From the NCBI RefSeq assembly GCF_006715175.1, contig NZ_VFMQ01000001.1, positions 248,001 through 312,000 on the forward strand: a stretch of DNA of 64,000 bases. The letters are read 5' to 3'. Below the pieces are notes generated by a model, which ran no database searches, was not told where the DNA came from, and saw only the letters and a list, made by a program, of their open reading frames with translations. The DNA is from Curtobacterium citreum. GTDB taxonomy: Bacteria; Actinomycetota; Actinomycetes; Actinomycetales; Microbacteriaceae. Each line of letters starts with the position of its first letter. The stretch's first letter is position 1. This document shows positions 8,200-16,195 of the stretch, piece by piece. The position numbers were made by a program, and so were the translations under genes.

Positions 8200-8883
8200 C
8201 TAGATGGTGAGCTGCCCGCGCACGCGGTGCGCGATCGACACGGACTCACCGCTCACCGCAGACCGCGGTGAGGCGAGGAACGCGACCAGGTCCGCGATCT
8301 GCTGCGGGCTCGACTCCCCGCCGGCCCCCTGCCGCACCTCGGCGGCGGGCTCGTCCGTCACCGTGCCGGGGTTCACGACGTTCACCGCGACGCCGGATCC
8401 CGCGACCTGGTCGGCGAGGTTCTTCGCGATGATGCTCGTCGCCGCGTTCCGCAGCGAGGTCGTGATGTTCCCCGCGAGGTAGGCGTTCTGCCCGCTGATG
8501 ACGACGACGCGGCCGGAGCCGGCGCGCTGCTGGTGGGGGAGCACGGCGTTCGCCACCCGGAGGAACCCGAGCGCCTTGCCGTCGATTGCAGCTGCGACCT
8601 GCTCCGGGTCCGACGCCTTCTCGGGGTCGAGGGTGCCGGCGGCGGGCGCTGCCGTGACGACGAGCACGTCGATGCGGCCGTGCTGTTCGAGCACGCGGGC
8701 GACCCCCGCGTCGATGGAGTCCTGCGACGCGGTGTCGATCGTGACGGCGCCCGGGCCGTCGGCGCTGCGGGAGGCGACGACGACGGTCGCGCCCTCGCGG
8801 CGGAGGGTCTCCGCGACGACGGCGCCGATGTAGCCCTGGCCGCCGACGACGAGCGCGACACGGCCGGTGAGTTCGAGGTCCAT
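8200..8883 (-). CDS. SDR-type Rossmann oxidoreductase, atypical
   Basis: 227 residues. The N-terminal dinucleotide-binding fold is VALVVGGQGYIGAVVAETLR, with ASRSAD after the second strand and VVNPGTVTDEP near the end, typical of short-chain dehydrogenases. The usual catalytic YxxxK is not evident: the region that should hold it reads NITTSLRNAATSII. The protein may be an atypical or redox-inactive member. ATG 8883 gives the canonical SDR N-terminus, and the longer upstream frame is antisense to a gene fragment. Substrate unknown. Confidence 0.8.
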   Translation of the reverse strand: MDLELTGRVALVVGGQGYIGAVVAETLRREGATVVVASRSADGPGAVTIDTASQDSIDAGVARVLEQHGRIDVLVVTAAPAAGTLDPEKASDPEQVAAAIDGKALGFLRVANAVLPHQQRAGSGRVVVISGQNAYLAGNITTSLRNAATSIIAKNLADQVAGSGVAVNVVNPGTVTDEPAAEVRQGAGGESSPQQIADLVAFLASPRSAVSGESVSIAHRVRGQLTI

Positions 8884-8952
8884 GACGGCCACGGTAGGCC
8901 GCACTGCCGACGCCGTCCGCGCGATCCGGCCACCGCCCCCGCGCGATCCAGC

Positions 8953-9180
8953 CTCCAGTACCTCAACTTCTCCGACGGCGCCGCGGCCGCGGACGGGCCC
9001 TGGGCGAGCGGCCCCTCGTTCGACGGCAAGGGCGAGTACTCGTACCACGACGGCCCGACGTCCTCTTTACCGATGCCGCCGCCGACGCACCCCGACGTGC
9101 GGTTCTCCGGCACGACCGAGCTGCCGAACGTGGTCGAGAAGACCGCGGGGCTCGTGCAGGACACGCTCCACGAGGAGTGA
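8953..9180 (+). pseudogene. 5'-truncated gene remnant
   Basis: Seventy-five codons of coding-quality sequence end in a normal stop: LQYLNFSDGAAAADGPWASG near the front, THPDVRFSGTTELPNVVEKT near the end. No ATG, GTG or TTG occurs in frame near the front; the frame simply continues into sequence antisense to the SDR. Coding similarity begins at a GCCTCCAG motif that resembles the dispersed GGAGGC element, so the 5' end may have been lost there. Function unknown. Confidence 0.5.
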
Positions 9181-9211
9181 TCCTCACGCCGGTCGCGGGG
9201 CGCGACCGGCA

Positions 9212-9259
9212 GACGGACGGGAGGCGCGGTGCCGGCTGGCACCGCGCCTCCCGTCCGTC
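9212..9259. repeat. 22-4-22 perfect hairpin element
   Basis: Arms 9212-9233 and 9238-9259 are perfectly complementary around loop GGCT and contain GGACGGGAGGCGCGG. It lies between the fragment ending at 9180 and the convergent gene ending at 9266, where a bidirectional terminator would be expected. Confidence 0.93.
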
Positions 9260-9265
9260 ATCCAC

Positions 9266-9571
9266 TCAGCCCGGCAGGGTGGTGATGCTCGTCGTGTCGT
9301 CCTCGTGTTCCCGCGGCGGGCGGGTGAGGCCGGTGTACGCGCGAGCTGCCGCCCACCCGGCGACGACCGCGACCGTCCCTGCTGCGGCGGCGATCCACGG
9401 GAGCAGCCAGGAGCCGGTCCAGGCCTGCGGGGCGAGGAGCCACGCGAGGAAGCTCCCGACGGTGCCGCCGGTGGCTCCGAGGAGTGCCGCGGTGCGACGG
9501 TCGAGGGCCGTCGCGGTGAGGGCTGCCGTCAGGACGCCGACGGCGAGGAGCGCGTTGCCGAGTGCTGCCAT
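9266..9571 (-). CDS. Small multi-pass membrane protein, hypothetical
   Basis: 101 residues with three or four hydrophobic helices (about 3-25, 29-48, 52-75) and a charged tail (PPREHEDDTTSITTLPG). No conserved catalytic residues are seen and I do not recognise the family. It is downstream of hsp20 on the same strand with 19 bases between, so it may share that heat-shock transcript. Confidence 0.7.
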   Translation of the reverse strand: MAALGNALLAVGVLTAALTATALDRRTAALLGATGGTVGSFLAWLLAPQAWTGSWLLPWIAAAAGTVAVVAGWAAARAYTGLTRPPREHEDDTTSITTLPG

Positions 9572-9590
9572 CGCTGCCGTGCCCTCCCGG

Positions 9591-10031
9591 TCACTCGCCC
9601 CTCGAGCCGACGGCGAGCTGCTGGGCGCCGCCTCCGGTCGACACCTGGATCTTACGGGGCTTCGCGGACTCCTTGACCGGGATGGTCACGCTCAGGACGC
9701 CGTTGTCGTAGGCGGCGCTGATGCGCTCGGCGTCCAGGTGGTCACCGAGCGTGAGCTGCCGCACGAAGGTGCCGGGCTGGCGCTCGCGCGTGATCCACTG
9801 CGAGCCCTCGGGCGCGCCGAGCGTGCGCTCGGCGCGGATGGTCAGGACGGAACCGTCCACGTCCACGTCCACCGAGCCCGGGTCGATGCCCGGCAGGTCG
9901 ACGTCGAGGACGTAGTGGTCACCGCTGCGGTAGAGGTCCATGGGCATCGACCGGGGTGCACCGGCGCCGGCTCCGAGCAGGGAGCCTGCGAGTCGGTCGA
10001 GCTCGCGGAACGGGTCGAACTGCATCGTCAT
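9591..10031 (-). CDS. Hsp20/alpha-crystallin small heat-shock protein
   Basis: 146 residues. The start MTMQFDPFRELDRLAGSLLG is typical of actinobacterial Hsp20. The alpha-crystallin domain spans about residues 40-130 and includes YVLDVDLPGIDP and the conserved NGVLSVTIPVKE (A-x-x-x-N-G-V-L). Such proteins are ATP-independent holdases that bind unfolding proteins. ATG 10031 is preferred over the longer frame because a good purine-rich binding site (AAGGAG) lies upstream. The upstream region holds two heat-shock operators, at 10057-10077 and 10089-10115. Confidence 0.95.
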   Translation of the reverse strand: MTMQFDPFRELDRLAGSLLGAGAGAPRSMPMDLYRSGDHYVLDVDLPGIDPGSVDVDVDGSVLTIRAERTLGAPEGSQWITRERQPGTFVRQLTLGDHLDAERISAAYDNGVLSVTIPVKESAKPRKIQVSTGGGAQQLAVGSRGE

Positions 10032-10056
10032 CGAGATCAACTCCTTCGTGGTCCTC

Positions 10057-10077
10057 GTTGAGTCCCCTCGACTCAAC
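10057..10077 (-). promoter_or_regulatory. HAIR-type inverted repeat (HspR site) upstream of hsp20
   Basis: GTTGAGT-N7-ACTCAAC, a perfect 7-7-7 inverted repeat. The HspR consensus is CTTGAGT-N7-ACTCAAG, so only the outermost pair differs. It sits 26 bases upstream of the hsp20 start codon, where a repressor would block transcription. Confidence 0.85.
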
Positions 10078-10088
10078 TGGCGTCCGTT

Positions 10089-10115
10089 TTAGCACTCTTG
10101 CCTCAGGAGTGCCAA
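10089..10115 (-). promoter_or_regulatory. CIRCE element (HrcA site) at the hsp20 promoter
   Basis: TTAGCACTC-N9-GAGTGCCAA against the CIRCE consensus TTAGCACTC-N9-GAGTGCTAA, with one mismatch. On the minus strand it overlaps a possible -35 TTGGCA, with TAAAAC as a possible -10 eighteen bases on. HrcA would occlude the promoter. Confidence 0.9.
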
Positions 10116-10154
10116 AGGATCGCTTCGAGGTTGCTGAGGGTCGCGCGGTGCCGG

Positions 10155-10649
10155 TCAGGGCGCCGGCGGCGGGGTGATCCCGCGGTGCAGGCGCTCGAGC
10201 GCGGGGAGTGCCGCGGCGAGGGCGTGCACGTCCTCCGCGGACAGGTGCCCGAGGGCGTCGACGAGCACCGAGGTCGCCGCGTCGTCGTACGTGCGGAGGC
10301 GGTCGACCGCGAGCGGGGTCAGGTGCACGGTGGTGCGGCGACCGTCGCCCCCGACCAGTCGACGCTCGACGAGTCCGGACTGCTCCATCGCGGACACGAG
10401 GTTGCTCACCGTCGATCGGGCGAGGCCGAGGCGGGTCGCGAGGGCCGAGGGGGCGGCACCCGGAGCGTCCGCGCCCGGAGCTGCAGCGGCTCCGGCAGCC
10501 AGGGCGCGGAGCACCTCGACCTGCGCGTCCGGGATGTCGGGCAGGTCCGCCACGGCGCGGGAGGTCCGCAGCAGGGTCCGGCGGAACGGACCGATCCGGT
10601 CGCTCAGTCGTCGGGCGATCCGAGCGGTCTCGTCGCCTGTACCCGTCAT
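10155..10649 (-). CDS. MarR-family regulator of the phenolic-acid module
   Basis: 164 residues with a winged helix-turn-helix at about 60-125: [20 protein letters not shown] is the recognition region and [16 protein letters not shown] the wing. Flanking helices mediate dimerisation. It is divergent from the padC-like gene, and the 63-base gap holds a perfect 9-3-9 inverted repeat (10669-10689). Placement fits a repressor released by hydroxycinnamic acids or their thioesters, as PadR or FerR do. Regulator identity is MarR by motif; the ligand is inferred from neighbours. Confidence 0.88.
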   Translation of the reverse strand: MTGTGDETARIARRLSDRIGPFRRTLLRTSRAVADLPDIPDAQVEVLRALAAGAAAAPGADAPGAAPSALATRLGLARSTVSNLVSAMEQSGLVERRLVGGDGRRTTVHLTPLAVDRLRTYDDAATSVLVDALGHLSAEDVHALAAALPALERLHRGITPPPAP

Positions 10650-10668
10650 GCTCGGCAACCTACCAGCA

Positions 10669-10689
10669 AGTTTTGTTTGCAACAAAACT
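10669..10689. promoter_or_regulatory. Operator between marR and padC
   Basis: Arms AGTTTTGTT and AACAAAACT separated by TGC form a perfect inverted repeat. It is AT-rich in a GC-rich background and centred in the short divergent promoter region. It is the expected binding site for the adjacent MarR protein. Confidence 0.85.
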
Positions 10690-10712
10690 ACTTCAGGAGC
10701 ACACTCGAGGAC

Positions 10713-11240
10713 ATGGACACCACCACCTCGGTCGAGCACCCGGAACCGCCCCAGGACCTCTCCGGCATCGTCGGACACCGGTTCATCTACACGTACGCCA
10801 ACGGCTGGCAGTACGAGATGTACGTCAAGAACGCCACGACCATCGACTACCGGATCCACACCGGGCACGTCGGCGGCCGGTGGGTGAAGGACCAGACGGT
10901 CGACCTCGTCGCCCTCGCGCCGGGCGTCTACAAGGTCTCGTGGAACGAGCCCACCGGCACGAGCGTCGTCGTCAACGTGCTGCCCGAGCAGCGCGTGCTG
11001 CACGGCACGATCTTCTTCCCGCGCTGGATCGAGCTCGACGGCTCGAAGACCGTGCTGTTCCAGAACGACCACCTGGACGAGATGCAGCGCTACCGCGACG
11101 AGGGCCCCACGTACCCGATCTACGTCGTGCCGGAGTTCGCCCACATCACCCGGTTCGAGCACGTCGGCGAGGACGACGAGACCGTCGTCGACACCGCTCC
11201 CGGCGACCTGCCGGCCGGCTGGGCGGACCGGACGAACTGA
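10713..11240 (+). CDS. padC: Phenolic acid decarboxylase
   Basis: 175 residues. Non-oxidatively decarboxylates hydroxycinnamic acids (p-coumaric, ferulic, caffeic) to vinyl phenols, with no cofactor. Family landmarks are all present: [17 protein letters not shown] with the two active-site tyrosines, [13 protein letters not shown] with the conserved Arg, and SWNEPTG with the catalytic Glu. Length matches the family (about 160-180). An AGGAG-like site precedes ATG 10713. The stop overlaps the ATG of the next hydrolase (TGATG). It is likely repressed by the divergent MarR through the 10669 operator. Confidence 0.95.
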   Translation: MDTTTSVEHPEPPQDLSGIVGHRFIYTYANGWQYEMYVKNATTIDYRIHTGHVGGRWVKDQTVDLVALAPGVYKVSWNEPTGTSVVVNVLPEQRVLHGTIFFPRWIELDGSKTVLFQNDHLDEMQRYRDEGPTYPIYVVPEFAHITRFEHVGEDDETVVDTAPGDLPAGWADRTN

Positions 11241-12031
11241 TGGGCGCCGTGCCGCTGCACGGGACGGACCCCCGCACCACCCCGACGACCCTGGAGCACC
11301 GTGGTCGCACGATCCGCGGCTGGCAGTGGGAACCGCAGGACGGCGCCGCCCCGGACGCCCCCGTCGTGCTCCTCGTGCACGGGTTCAGCGACAGTGCCCT
11401 CGGCGGGCACCAGCTGTTCGTGCAGACCGCCCGACACCTCGTCGCCCGCGGCGCCCTCGTCCGGAGCCACGACCGGCTCGGCCAGGGTGCCAGCGACGGC
11501 GAGTTCGCGGACATCACCCTCCGCGACGAGGTGGAACAGGTCGTCGCGATGATCCGCGCCGCGGACCGGGGGCAGGGCGTGCACGTCGTGGCGCACAGCC
11601 TGGGCGCCGTGGAGTCGGCGCTCGCCGCAGCCCGGGTGCCGGAGGCCGTCCGGACCCTGACCCTGTGGTCACCAGCCGGCGTCGTGGTCGACGACATCAC
11701 CGTGCACGACGCGATCCAGGGGCAGCCCCTCGCCCCGGCGCGCGAGCAGGGGTGGTTCGACTTCGGCGGGATGGTGCTCGGGACGGCGTTCATCGCGGAC
11801 GTCCAGGACGGGCTCGACGTCTACGGCCCGGCCGCCGGGTACACCGGCCCGGCCGACGTCGTGCACGGCACCGAGGACGCGATCGTCCCGGTGTCGTACG
11901 GCCGCCGCTACGCCGAGCTCCTGCCCGGGGCGACGCTCACGGTCGTCGACGGCGCGGACCACGGCTGGTCGGCGGTACCGTTCCGGCAGCGGCTCCTGGC
12001 GCTGCTCGACGAGCGCCTCGGCCTGGCCTGA
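11240..12031 (+). CDS. Alpha/beta hydrolase, candidate feruloyl/cinnamoyl esterase
   Basis: 263 residues. Oxyanion region VLLVHGFSDSALGGH, nucleophile elbow AHSLGAVES, acid in HGTEDAIVP and catalytic His in GADHGWS give a full triad. The stretch DRLGQGASDGEFADITL resembles the Est1E/LJ0536 cinnamoyl-esterase group. Its start overlaps the padC stop, so the two proteins are made together. Hydrolysis of plant hydroxycinnamoyl esters would feed the decarboxylase. Substrate is inferred from this coupling, since the fold alone is not specific. Confidence 0.85.
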   Translation: MGAVPLHGTDPRTTPTTLEHRGRTIRGWQWEPQDGAAPDAPVVLLVHGFSDSALGGHQLFVQTARHLVARGALVRSHDRLGQGASDGEFADITLRDEVEQVVAMIRAADRGQGVHVVAHSLGAVESALAAARVPEAVRTLTLWSPAGVVVDDITVHDAIQGQPLAPAREQGWFDFGGMVLGTAFIADVQDGLDVYGPAAGYTGPADVVHGTEDAIVPVSYGRRYAELLPGATLTVVDGADHGWSAVPFRQRLLALLDERLGLA

Positions 12032-12065
12032 CGCCCCCCGCGGCCCTCTGACTCAGGTGACCGGA

Positions 12066-12095
12066 GCGGCCCGTACCCGATCGGGTACGGGCCGC
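12066..12095. terminator. Terminator hairpin after the esterase
   Basis: A perfect 15+15 bp palindrome with GCGGCCCGTACCCGA as the left arm. It lies between the end of the esterase (12031) and the end of the convergent small ORF (12101), so it can end both transcripts. Confidence 0.85.
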
Positions 12096-12100
12096 CGTGC

Positions 12101-12214
12101 CTACTGGCCCTTCCGCCACAGGTCGTGCAGGAGCCGGACCAGGGTCACGAGCAAGCTCGCGATCCCCAGCCACGGCACCTGACGCCTGCGGTCGGGCTCG
12201 GTGTCCTTCGGCAT
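12101..12214 (-). CDS. Small basic hydrophobic protein, hypothetical
   Basis: 37 residues from ATG 12214: a charged start (MPKDTEPDRRRQ), one helix (WLGIASLLVTLVRLL) and a basic end (HDLWRKGQ). A GGAAGGTGG ribosome-binding site precedes the ATG by about eight bases. The amphipathic helix suggests a membrane-associated peptide. A toxin-like role cannot be excluded but there is no evidence for it. Confidence 0.5.
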   Translation of the reverse strand: MPKDTEPDRRRQVPWLGIASLLVTLVRLLHDLWRKGQ

Positions 12215-12474
12215 CGAGACCACCTTCCGTGTCAGCGCCGGCGGACACGAGGAGCGGAAGCGGCCGAGGGCTGCACACGCGGGCGGACCTGCGTATGCTG
12301 GTCCCGAGCAAGTGAACTCGGGGGCGATCGTGCGCCCTCGGCCTTCCACTCGGAGGGCAACCCGGAGCCCATCACCGTTGCCGCGGTGGTGGGCTTCAGT
12401 CTTGCCCGCAGGACGACCCGGCGAACCGCCCCACTGATGTGTAGCGTACCGGGCTGCTGCGCCCGGGCGAGCGG
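12215..12474. other. Intergenic stretch with hairpin and possible short RNA
   Basis: No convincing protein gene. A -10-like TATGCT occurs at 12294-12299 on the plus strand. An 11-bp stem (12367-12377 with 12384-12394, loop TTGCCG, one G-T pair) follows about 70 bases later. The pair could delimit a small RNA. Equally, the hairpin may terminate the aldo/keto reductase transcript, whose gene ends at 12475 on the minus strand. Confidence 0.35.
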
Positions 12475-13518
12475 TCAGCTCACCTGGCCCGAGCGGGCGC
12501 CCGACCACAGGTCGACGTCGAGCACACCGACGGAGTGCTCGTCGATCGCCGCAAGCTCGTCCGCGGTGAACGACAGGTTGCCGAGCGCCGCCACGTTCTG
12601 CTCGAGCTGCTCGACGCGGGAGGCGCCGATCACGAGCGAGGTCACCCGTTCGTCGCGGAGCGCCCACGCCAGGGCGAGCTGCGCCAGGCTCTGCCCGCGG
12701 GCCTCGGCGATGCCGTTCAGCGCGCGCAGGTGCTCGACGACCTCCGGGGTCAGGGAGCCTGCGTCGAGGGACTTGCCCGCCGCGGCGCGCGAGTCCTCGG
12801 GGACGCCGTCCAGGTAGCGCCCGGTGAGCAGACCCTGGGCGAGTGCGGTGAACCCGATCACGCCGAAGCCCACGTCGCCGGCGGCGTCGAGCAGGCCCTC
12901 GTCCTCGATCCAGCGGTTGAGCATCGAGTACGAGGGCTGGTGGATGAGGAGCGGCGTCCCGAGGTCACGGAGGATCTCGGCAGCCTGGCGGGAGCGCTCG
13001 GCGTCGTACGACGAGATGCCGACGTACAGCGCCTTGCCCTGCTGGACCGCGGTGTGCAGGGCGCCCATCGTCTCCTCGAGCGGGGTCGAGGCGTCGAGGC
13101 GGTGCGAGTAGAAGACGTCGACGTAGTCCAGGCCCATCCGCTGCAGCGACTGGTCGAGCGAGGCGAGCACGTACTTCCGCGACCCGCCGCCCTGGCCGTA
13201 GGGGCCTGGCCACATGTCCCAGCCCGCCTTGGTCGAGATGACCATCTCGTCGCGGTAGGGGCGGAAGTCCTCGCGCATGAGCCGGCCGAAGTTCAGCTCG
13301 GCGGCGCCGTAGGGCGGGCCGTAGTTGTTCGCGAGGTCGTGGTGCGTGATGCCGAGGTCGAACGCCCGGCGGCTGATGGCCCGCTGCGTCTCGAACGGCT
13401 TGTCGTCGCCGAAGTTGTGCCAGTAGCCCAGCGAGAGCAGTGGCAGGTCGAGGCCGGAGCGGCCCGTCCGGCGGTAGGGCATGGAGTCGTAGCGGTCGTC
13501 CGCGGCGATGTAGGACAT
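12475..13518 (-). CDS. Aldo/keto reductase, YghZ (L-glyceraldehyde-3-P reductase) type
   Basis: 347 residues, NADPH-dependent TIM barrel. The start MSYIAADDRYDSMPYRRTGR is characteristic of the YghZ group, so ATG 13518 is preferred over 13527. The active-site region has DLANNYGPPYGAAE (Asp-Tyr) and STKAGWDMWPGPYG (Lys). YSHRLDASTPLEET, with its His, follows, and VIGASRVEQLEQN near the C-terminus binds the NADPH phosphate. The group reduces small aldehydes and detoxifies methylglyoxal. Next to an RpiR regulator, but 69 bases separate them. Confidence 0.92.
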   Translation of the reverse strand: MSYIAADDRYDSMPYRRTGRSGLDLPLLSLGYWHNFGDDKPFETQRAISRRAFDLGITHHDLANNYGPPYGAAELNFGRLMREDFRPYRDEMVISTKAGWDMWPGPYGQGGGSRKYVLASLDQSLQRMGLDYVDVFYSHRLDASTPLEETMGALHTAVQQGKALYVGISSYDAERSRQAAEILRDLGTPLLIHQPSYSMLNRWIEDEGLLDAAGDVGFGVIGFTALAQGLLTGRYLDGVPEDSRAAAGKSLDAGSLTPEVVEHLRALNGIAEARGQSLAQLALAWALRDERVTSLVIGASRVEQLEQNVAALGNLSFTADELAAIDEHSVGVLDVDLWSGARSGQVS

Positions 13519-13587
13519 GGGTCCCATCCTGGCCCGACGTGCGCGGATGCGGCCCGACGTGCCGGACGCGGCCCGGTGCGCTCGGCG

Positions 13588-14442
13588 TCAGTCGGACAGG
13601 TTCGCGCTGATGGCGTCGAGCGCCAACGCCTTCGCCCGCACCGCCACGTCCCCGAGCCGATCCGCCGTCGCCGCGACGAGCCCCTCGACGAGGATCGCCT
13701 GCGGCAACCGCGACGCCAGGGTCAGCTCGTCGCGGAACGTCAGGTCCGGCATCGTCACGACGAGGGCCACCGTGGCGGCCTGCGCGATCGGGCTCCGACC
13801 GAACGCGGTCACGGCGACGACGTCCGCCCCGGCCGCGGTCGCCGCGGCGACGGTCCGGAGCGTCAGCGCGTTCGCCCCGCTCCCGCTCACCACGAGGAGC
13901 AGGTCCCCGGGTCCCAGGAGCCGCGCGCTGATCTGCTGTCCGATGACGTCGGACTGCGCCTCGGCGGGGCGACCGATGCTCGACAGCCGGGCGGCGGCGT
14001 CCTGTGCGAGCGGCGCGGACAGGCCGTTGCCCACGATGACGACCCGGCGTGCGTCGGCGAGCAGGGTGACCGCGCGGTCGAGCGCCCCGCCGTCGAGGAG
14101 TGCCGTCATGTCGTGCACCCGGTCGGCGAGCTGCGTGAACGTCGCGGTGACGATCCCGGCGGCGCCGTCCGGGGTCGTGCCCGTCGCACGCACCGGAGCG
14201 GCTGCGGCGTCCCGCGCGAGCAGGACCCGGAGCTGCTGGTACCCGGAGTACCCGAGGCTCTGGCACGTCCTGACCACCGTCGCGCGCGACGCCCCGGCGG
14301 CGTCAGCGACCTGCTGCGCGCTCAGCTCGACGATCTCGGCGGAGCGCTCGAGCAGCACGGCCGCGACGGTCTGCTCGGTCGGCAGCAGGGACGGCATGAG
14401 GCTCCGGATGGTGGCGATGACCGCGCCCGGCTGGTCGTTCAC
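13588..14442 (-). CDS. MurR/RpiR-family transcriptional regulator
   Basis: 284 residues. Helix-turn-helix at about 25-65 (ELSAQQVADAAGASRATVVR). The SIS sugar-phosphate-binding domain at about 110-250 has RRVVIVGNGLSAPLAQDAA and LLLVVSGSGANALTL. GTG start at 14442 overlaps the PhnE stop at 14439, so it is the last gene of the phn-type operon and probably senses a phosphorylated metabolite of the imported compound. The two TTCACGAG repeats upstream of the operon (18846-18885) are candidate binding sites. Confidence 0.9.
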   Translation of the reverse strand: MNDQPGAVIATIRSLMPSLLPTEQTVAAVLLERSAEIVELSAQQVADAAGASRATVVRTCQSLGYSGYQQLRVLLARDAAAAPVRATGTTPDGAAGIVTATFTQLADRVHDMTALLDGGALDRAVTLLADARRVVIVGNGLSAPLAQDAAARLSSIGRPAEAQSDVIGQQISARLLGPGDLLLVVSGSGANALTLRTVAAATAAGADVVAVTAFGRSPIAQAATVALVVTMPDLTFRDELTLASRLPQAILVEGLVAATADRLGDVAVRAKALALDAISANLSD

Positions 14443-15359
14443 GGCTCGACCCTACGGGTCCGGCGCGTCCCGTGACCCCGACGGATCGTCCCGACGAGCG
14501 GGAAGCCCCACCGCCCGGTGATGATCCGGGTGCGGACCGCGCCGCTGAGCTGATCGATCGCCATCGTCACGATGACGACCACCAGGAGGAGCATCCCGAC
14601 GACGTCCCACACGCGGAACTGCACGTTGTCGACGAGCATCTTCCCGATCCCGCCGGCACCGATGAGCCCGAGGATCGCCGACGCCCGGACGTTGATCTCG
14701 AAGCGGTACAGCCAGAACGCGAGCACGTCGGGCCGGGCGCTCGGCCACACGCCCCACCGCATCACCTGCCACCGCGAGGCCCCCACGGCCGTCGTCGCCT
14801 CGACCGGCCCGCGGTCGACGGACTCGAACGCCTCGTAGCCCCACTTGCCGAGCGTGCCGACGGACCCGATCGCGATCGCCAGCGCCCCGGTCCACGCGGT
14901 CAGGCCGGTGACGGACAGCATCAGGACGGCGATGACGACCTCGGGCACCGCCCGCAGCACCGCGAAGACCGCACGGAGCGGGACCCGGACGACCGCGGGC
15001 GCGAGCCGGTCGGTCGCGAGCAGGGACAGCGGCAGCGAGACGACGGCACCGAGCACCGTGCCGAACCACGCCATCGCGACGGACAGCAGGGTGGCGGACA
15101 GGGCGTCCGGCAGTGCCGACCACGCCGGGGGCAGGAACATCAGCCCGAGCAGGTGCGCGGACTTCGCGGGCAGCGCCGGCAGGGCGCCCCAGTCGAGGTC
15201 GACCCCCCACGAGGCGGCGGCGACGACCGCGACGACGGCGACCGCGACGAGCGCCCGGCCGACCCGACGAGGACGGGTCGGGCGCGCGGTGGTGGGGCGT
15301 GCCTCCCGGCCGGTGCCGGAGCCGGGGCGTGTCGGGGCCGGGCCGACGGCGACGCTCAT
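14439..15359 (-). CDS. phnE: Phosphonate-type ABC transporter permease (PhnE 2)
   Basis: 306 residues with six predicted helices. The EAA coupling loop is near GASRWQVMRWGVWP, and RFEINVRASAILGLIGAGG is the hallmark of PhnE permeases. The N-terminus before the first helix is long, basic and proline-rich. It contains a copy of the dispersed GGAGGC element (15297-15313) read as GREARPTT. The gene overlaps the upstream permease by four bases. It forms the membrane channel together with that paralogue. Confidence 0.9.
   Translation of the reverse strand: MSVAVGPAPTRPGSGTGREARPTTARPTRPRRVGRALVAVAVVAVVAAASWGVDLDWGALPALPAKSAHLLGLMFLPPAWSALPDALSATLLSVAMAWFGTVLGAVVSLPLSLLATDRLAPAVVRVPLRAVFAVLRAVPEVVIAVLMLSVTGLTAWTGALAIAIGSVGTLGKWGYEAFESVDRGPVEATTAVGASRWQVMRWGVWPSARPDVLAFWLYRFEINVRASAILGLIGAGGIGKMLVDNVQFRVWDVVGMLLLVVVIVTMAIDQLSGAVRTRIITGRWGFPLVGTIRRGHGTRRTRRVEP
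15297..15313 (-). repeat. GGAGGC element inside PhnE 2
   Basis: On the minus strand CCGGCCGGGAGGCACGC, identical in core to the copies at 27529 and 35511. It falls in the variable cytoplasmic N-terminus, where an insertion is tolerable. Confidence 0.5.
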
Positions 15360-16195
15360 CGGAGGAGCCGCTTCCTGGTGACGGAGCTGAGGAGCTCGAG
15401 CAGGACGACGAGCGCGAGGACCTCCAGGATGACGGTGCTCAGGTAGTGGTACTGGTAGAACGTCCGCACCTTGTCGATGAGCATGCCGAGCCCGCCGGCG
15501 CCGACCAGGCCGATGACGGTGGACGCGCGGATGTTGAGCTCCAGGACGTAGACGACCTGCGACACGGCGGACGGGGCGACCTCGGGGAGCACCGCGGCGC
15601 GGTCCGCGCGGAACCAGGTGGCACCGGCCGCCAGGGCGGCCTCCTGTCCGCCGCGGTCGACACCGTCGAGTGCCTCGGACACGAGCTTCACGAGGATCCC
15701 GACGTTGAACAGCACCAGCGCGAGGACACCGGACAGCGCACCCGTCCCGACGACCGTCACGAACAGCGACGCGAACAGCAGGTCCGGCACGCTGCGGACG
15801 ACGTTCATGACGAGACGGACGGCCGCCAGGACGGGTCCGTTCGGGTTCGTCGCGCGCGACGCCGCGAAGGACAGGGGGATCGCGACGGCCGTGCTGACGG
15901 CCGTCGCGACGACGGCCATCTGCACGGTCTGCAGGAGCGCAGGGAGCGTCTCCGGGATGAACGAGTAGTCCGGCTGCACCAGCTGGACCAGGGTGGAGGA
16001 CGCGTTCCGCGCGTTGGTCACGAGGGCTGCGACGTCGACCTGCACGGCGATCGCGGACCACACGGTGATCGCGGCGACGACCGCCACGACGGCGAGCGTG
16101 CGTCCGAGGGTGCGTGGCCGGCGGGGACGGCCCGTGCCGTCGGCCTGGAGGCGCGGGGTGCGTCCGCCGGACCGCGTCGCGTCCGCCGTCGTCAC
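15356..16195 (-). CDS. phnE: Phosphonate-type ABC transporter permease (PhnE 1)
   Basis: 279 residues from GTG 16195, which overlaps the phnC stop (GTGA). Six helices, the EAA loop at [17 protein letters not shown], and [20 protein letters not shown] as in PhnE family members. The N-terminal 30 residues are Arg/Pro-rich and include a read-through copy of the dispersed element (RTPRLQADG). It pairs with the second permease to form a heterodimeric channel, as in several phosphonate or phosphite importers. Confidence 0.9.
   Translation of the reverse strand: MTTADATRSGGRTPRLQADGTGRPRRPRTLGRTLAVVAVVAAITVWSAIAVQVDVAALVTNARNASSTLVQLVQPDYSFIPETLPALLQTVQMAVVATAVSTAVAIPLSFAASRATNPNGPVLAAVRLVMNVVRSVPDLLFASLFVTVVGTGALSGVLALVLFNVGILVKLVSEALDGVDRGGQEAALAAGATWFRADRAAVLPEVAPSAVSQVVYVLELNIRASTVIGLVGAGGLGMLIDKVRTFYQYHYLSTVILEVLALVVLLELLSSVTRKRLLR
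16141..16164. repeat. GGAGGC element inside PhnE 1
   Basis: CGGCCTGGAGGCGCGGGGTG on the plus strand, antisense to the permease N-terminus. It shares the block CGGCCTGGAGGCGCGG with the copy at 38423-38445. Confidence 0.55.
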
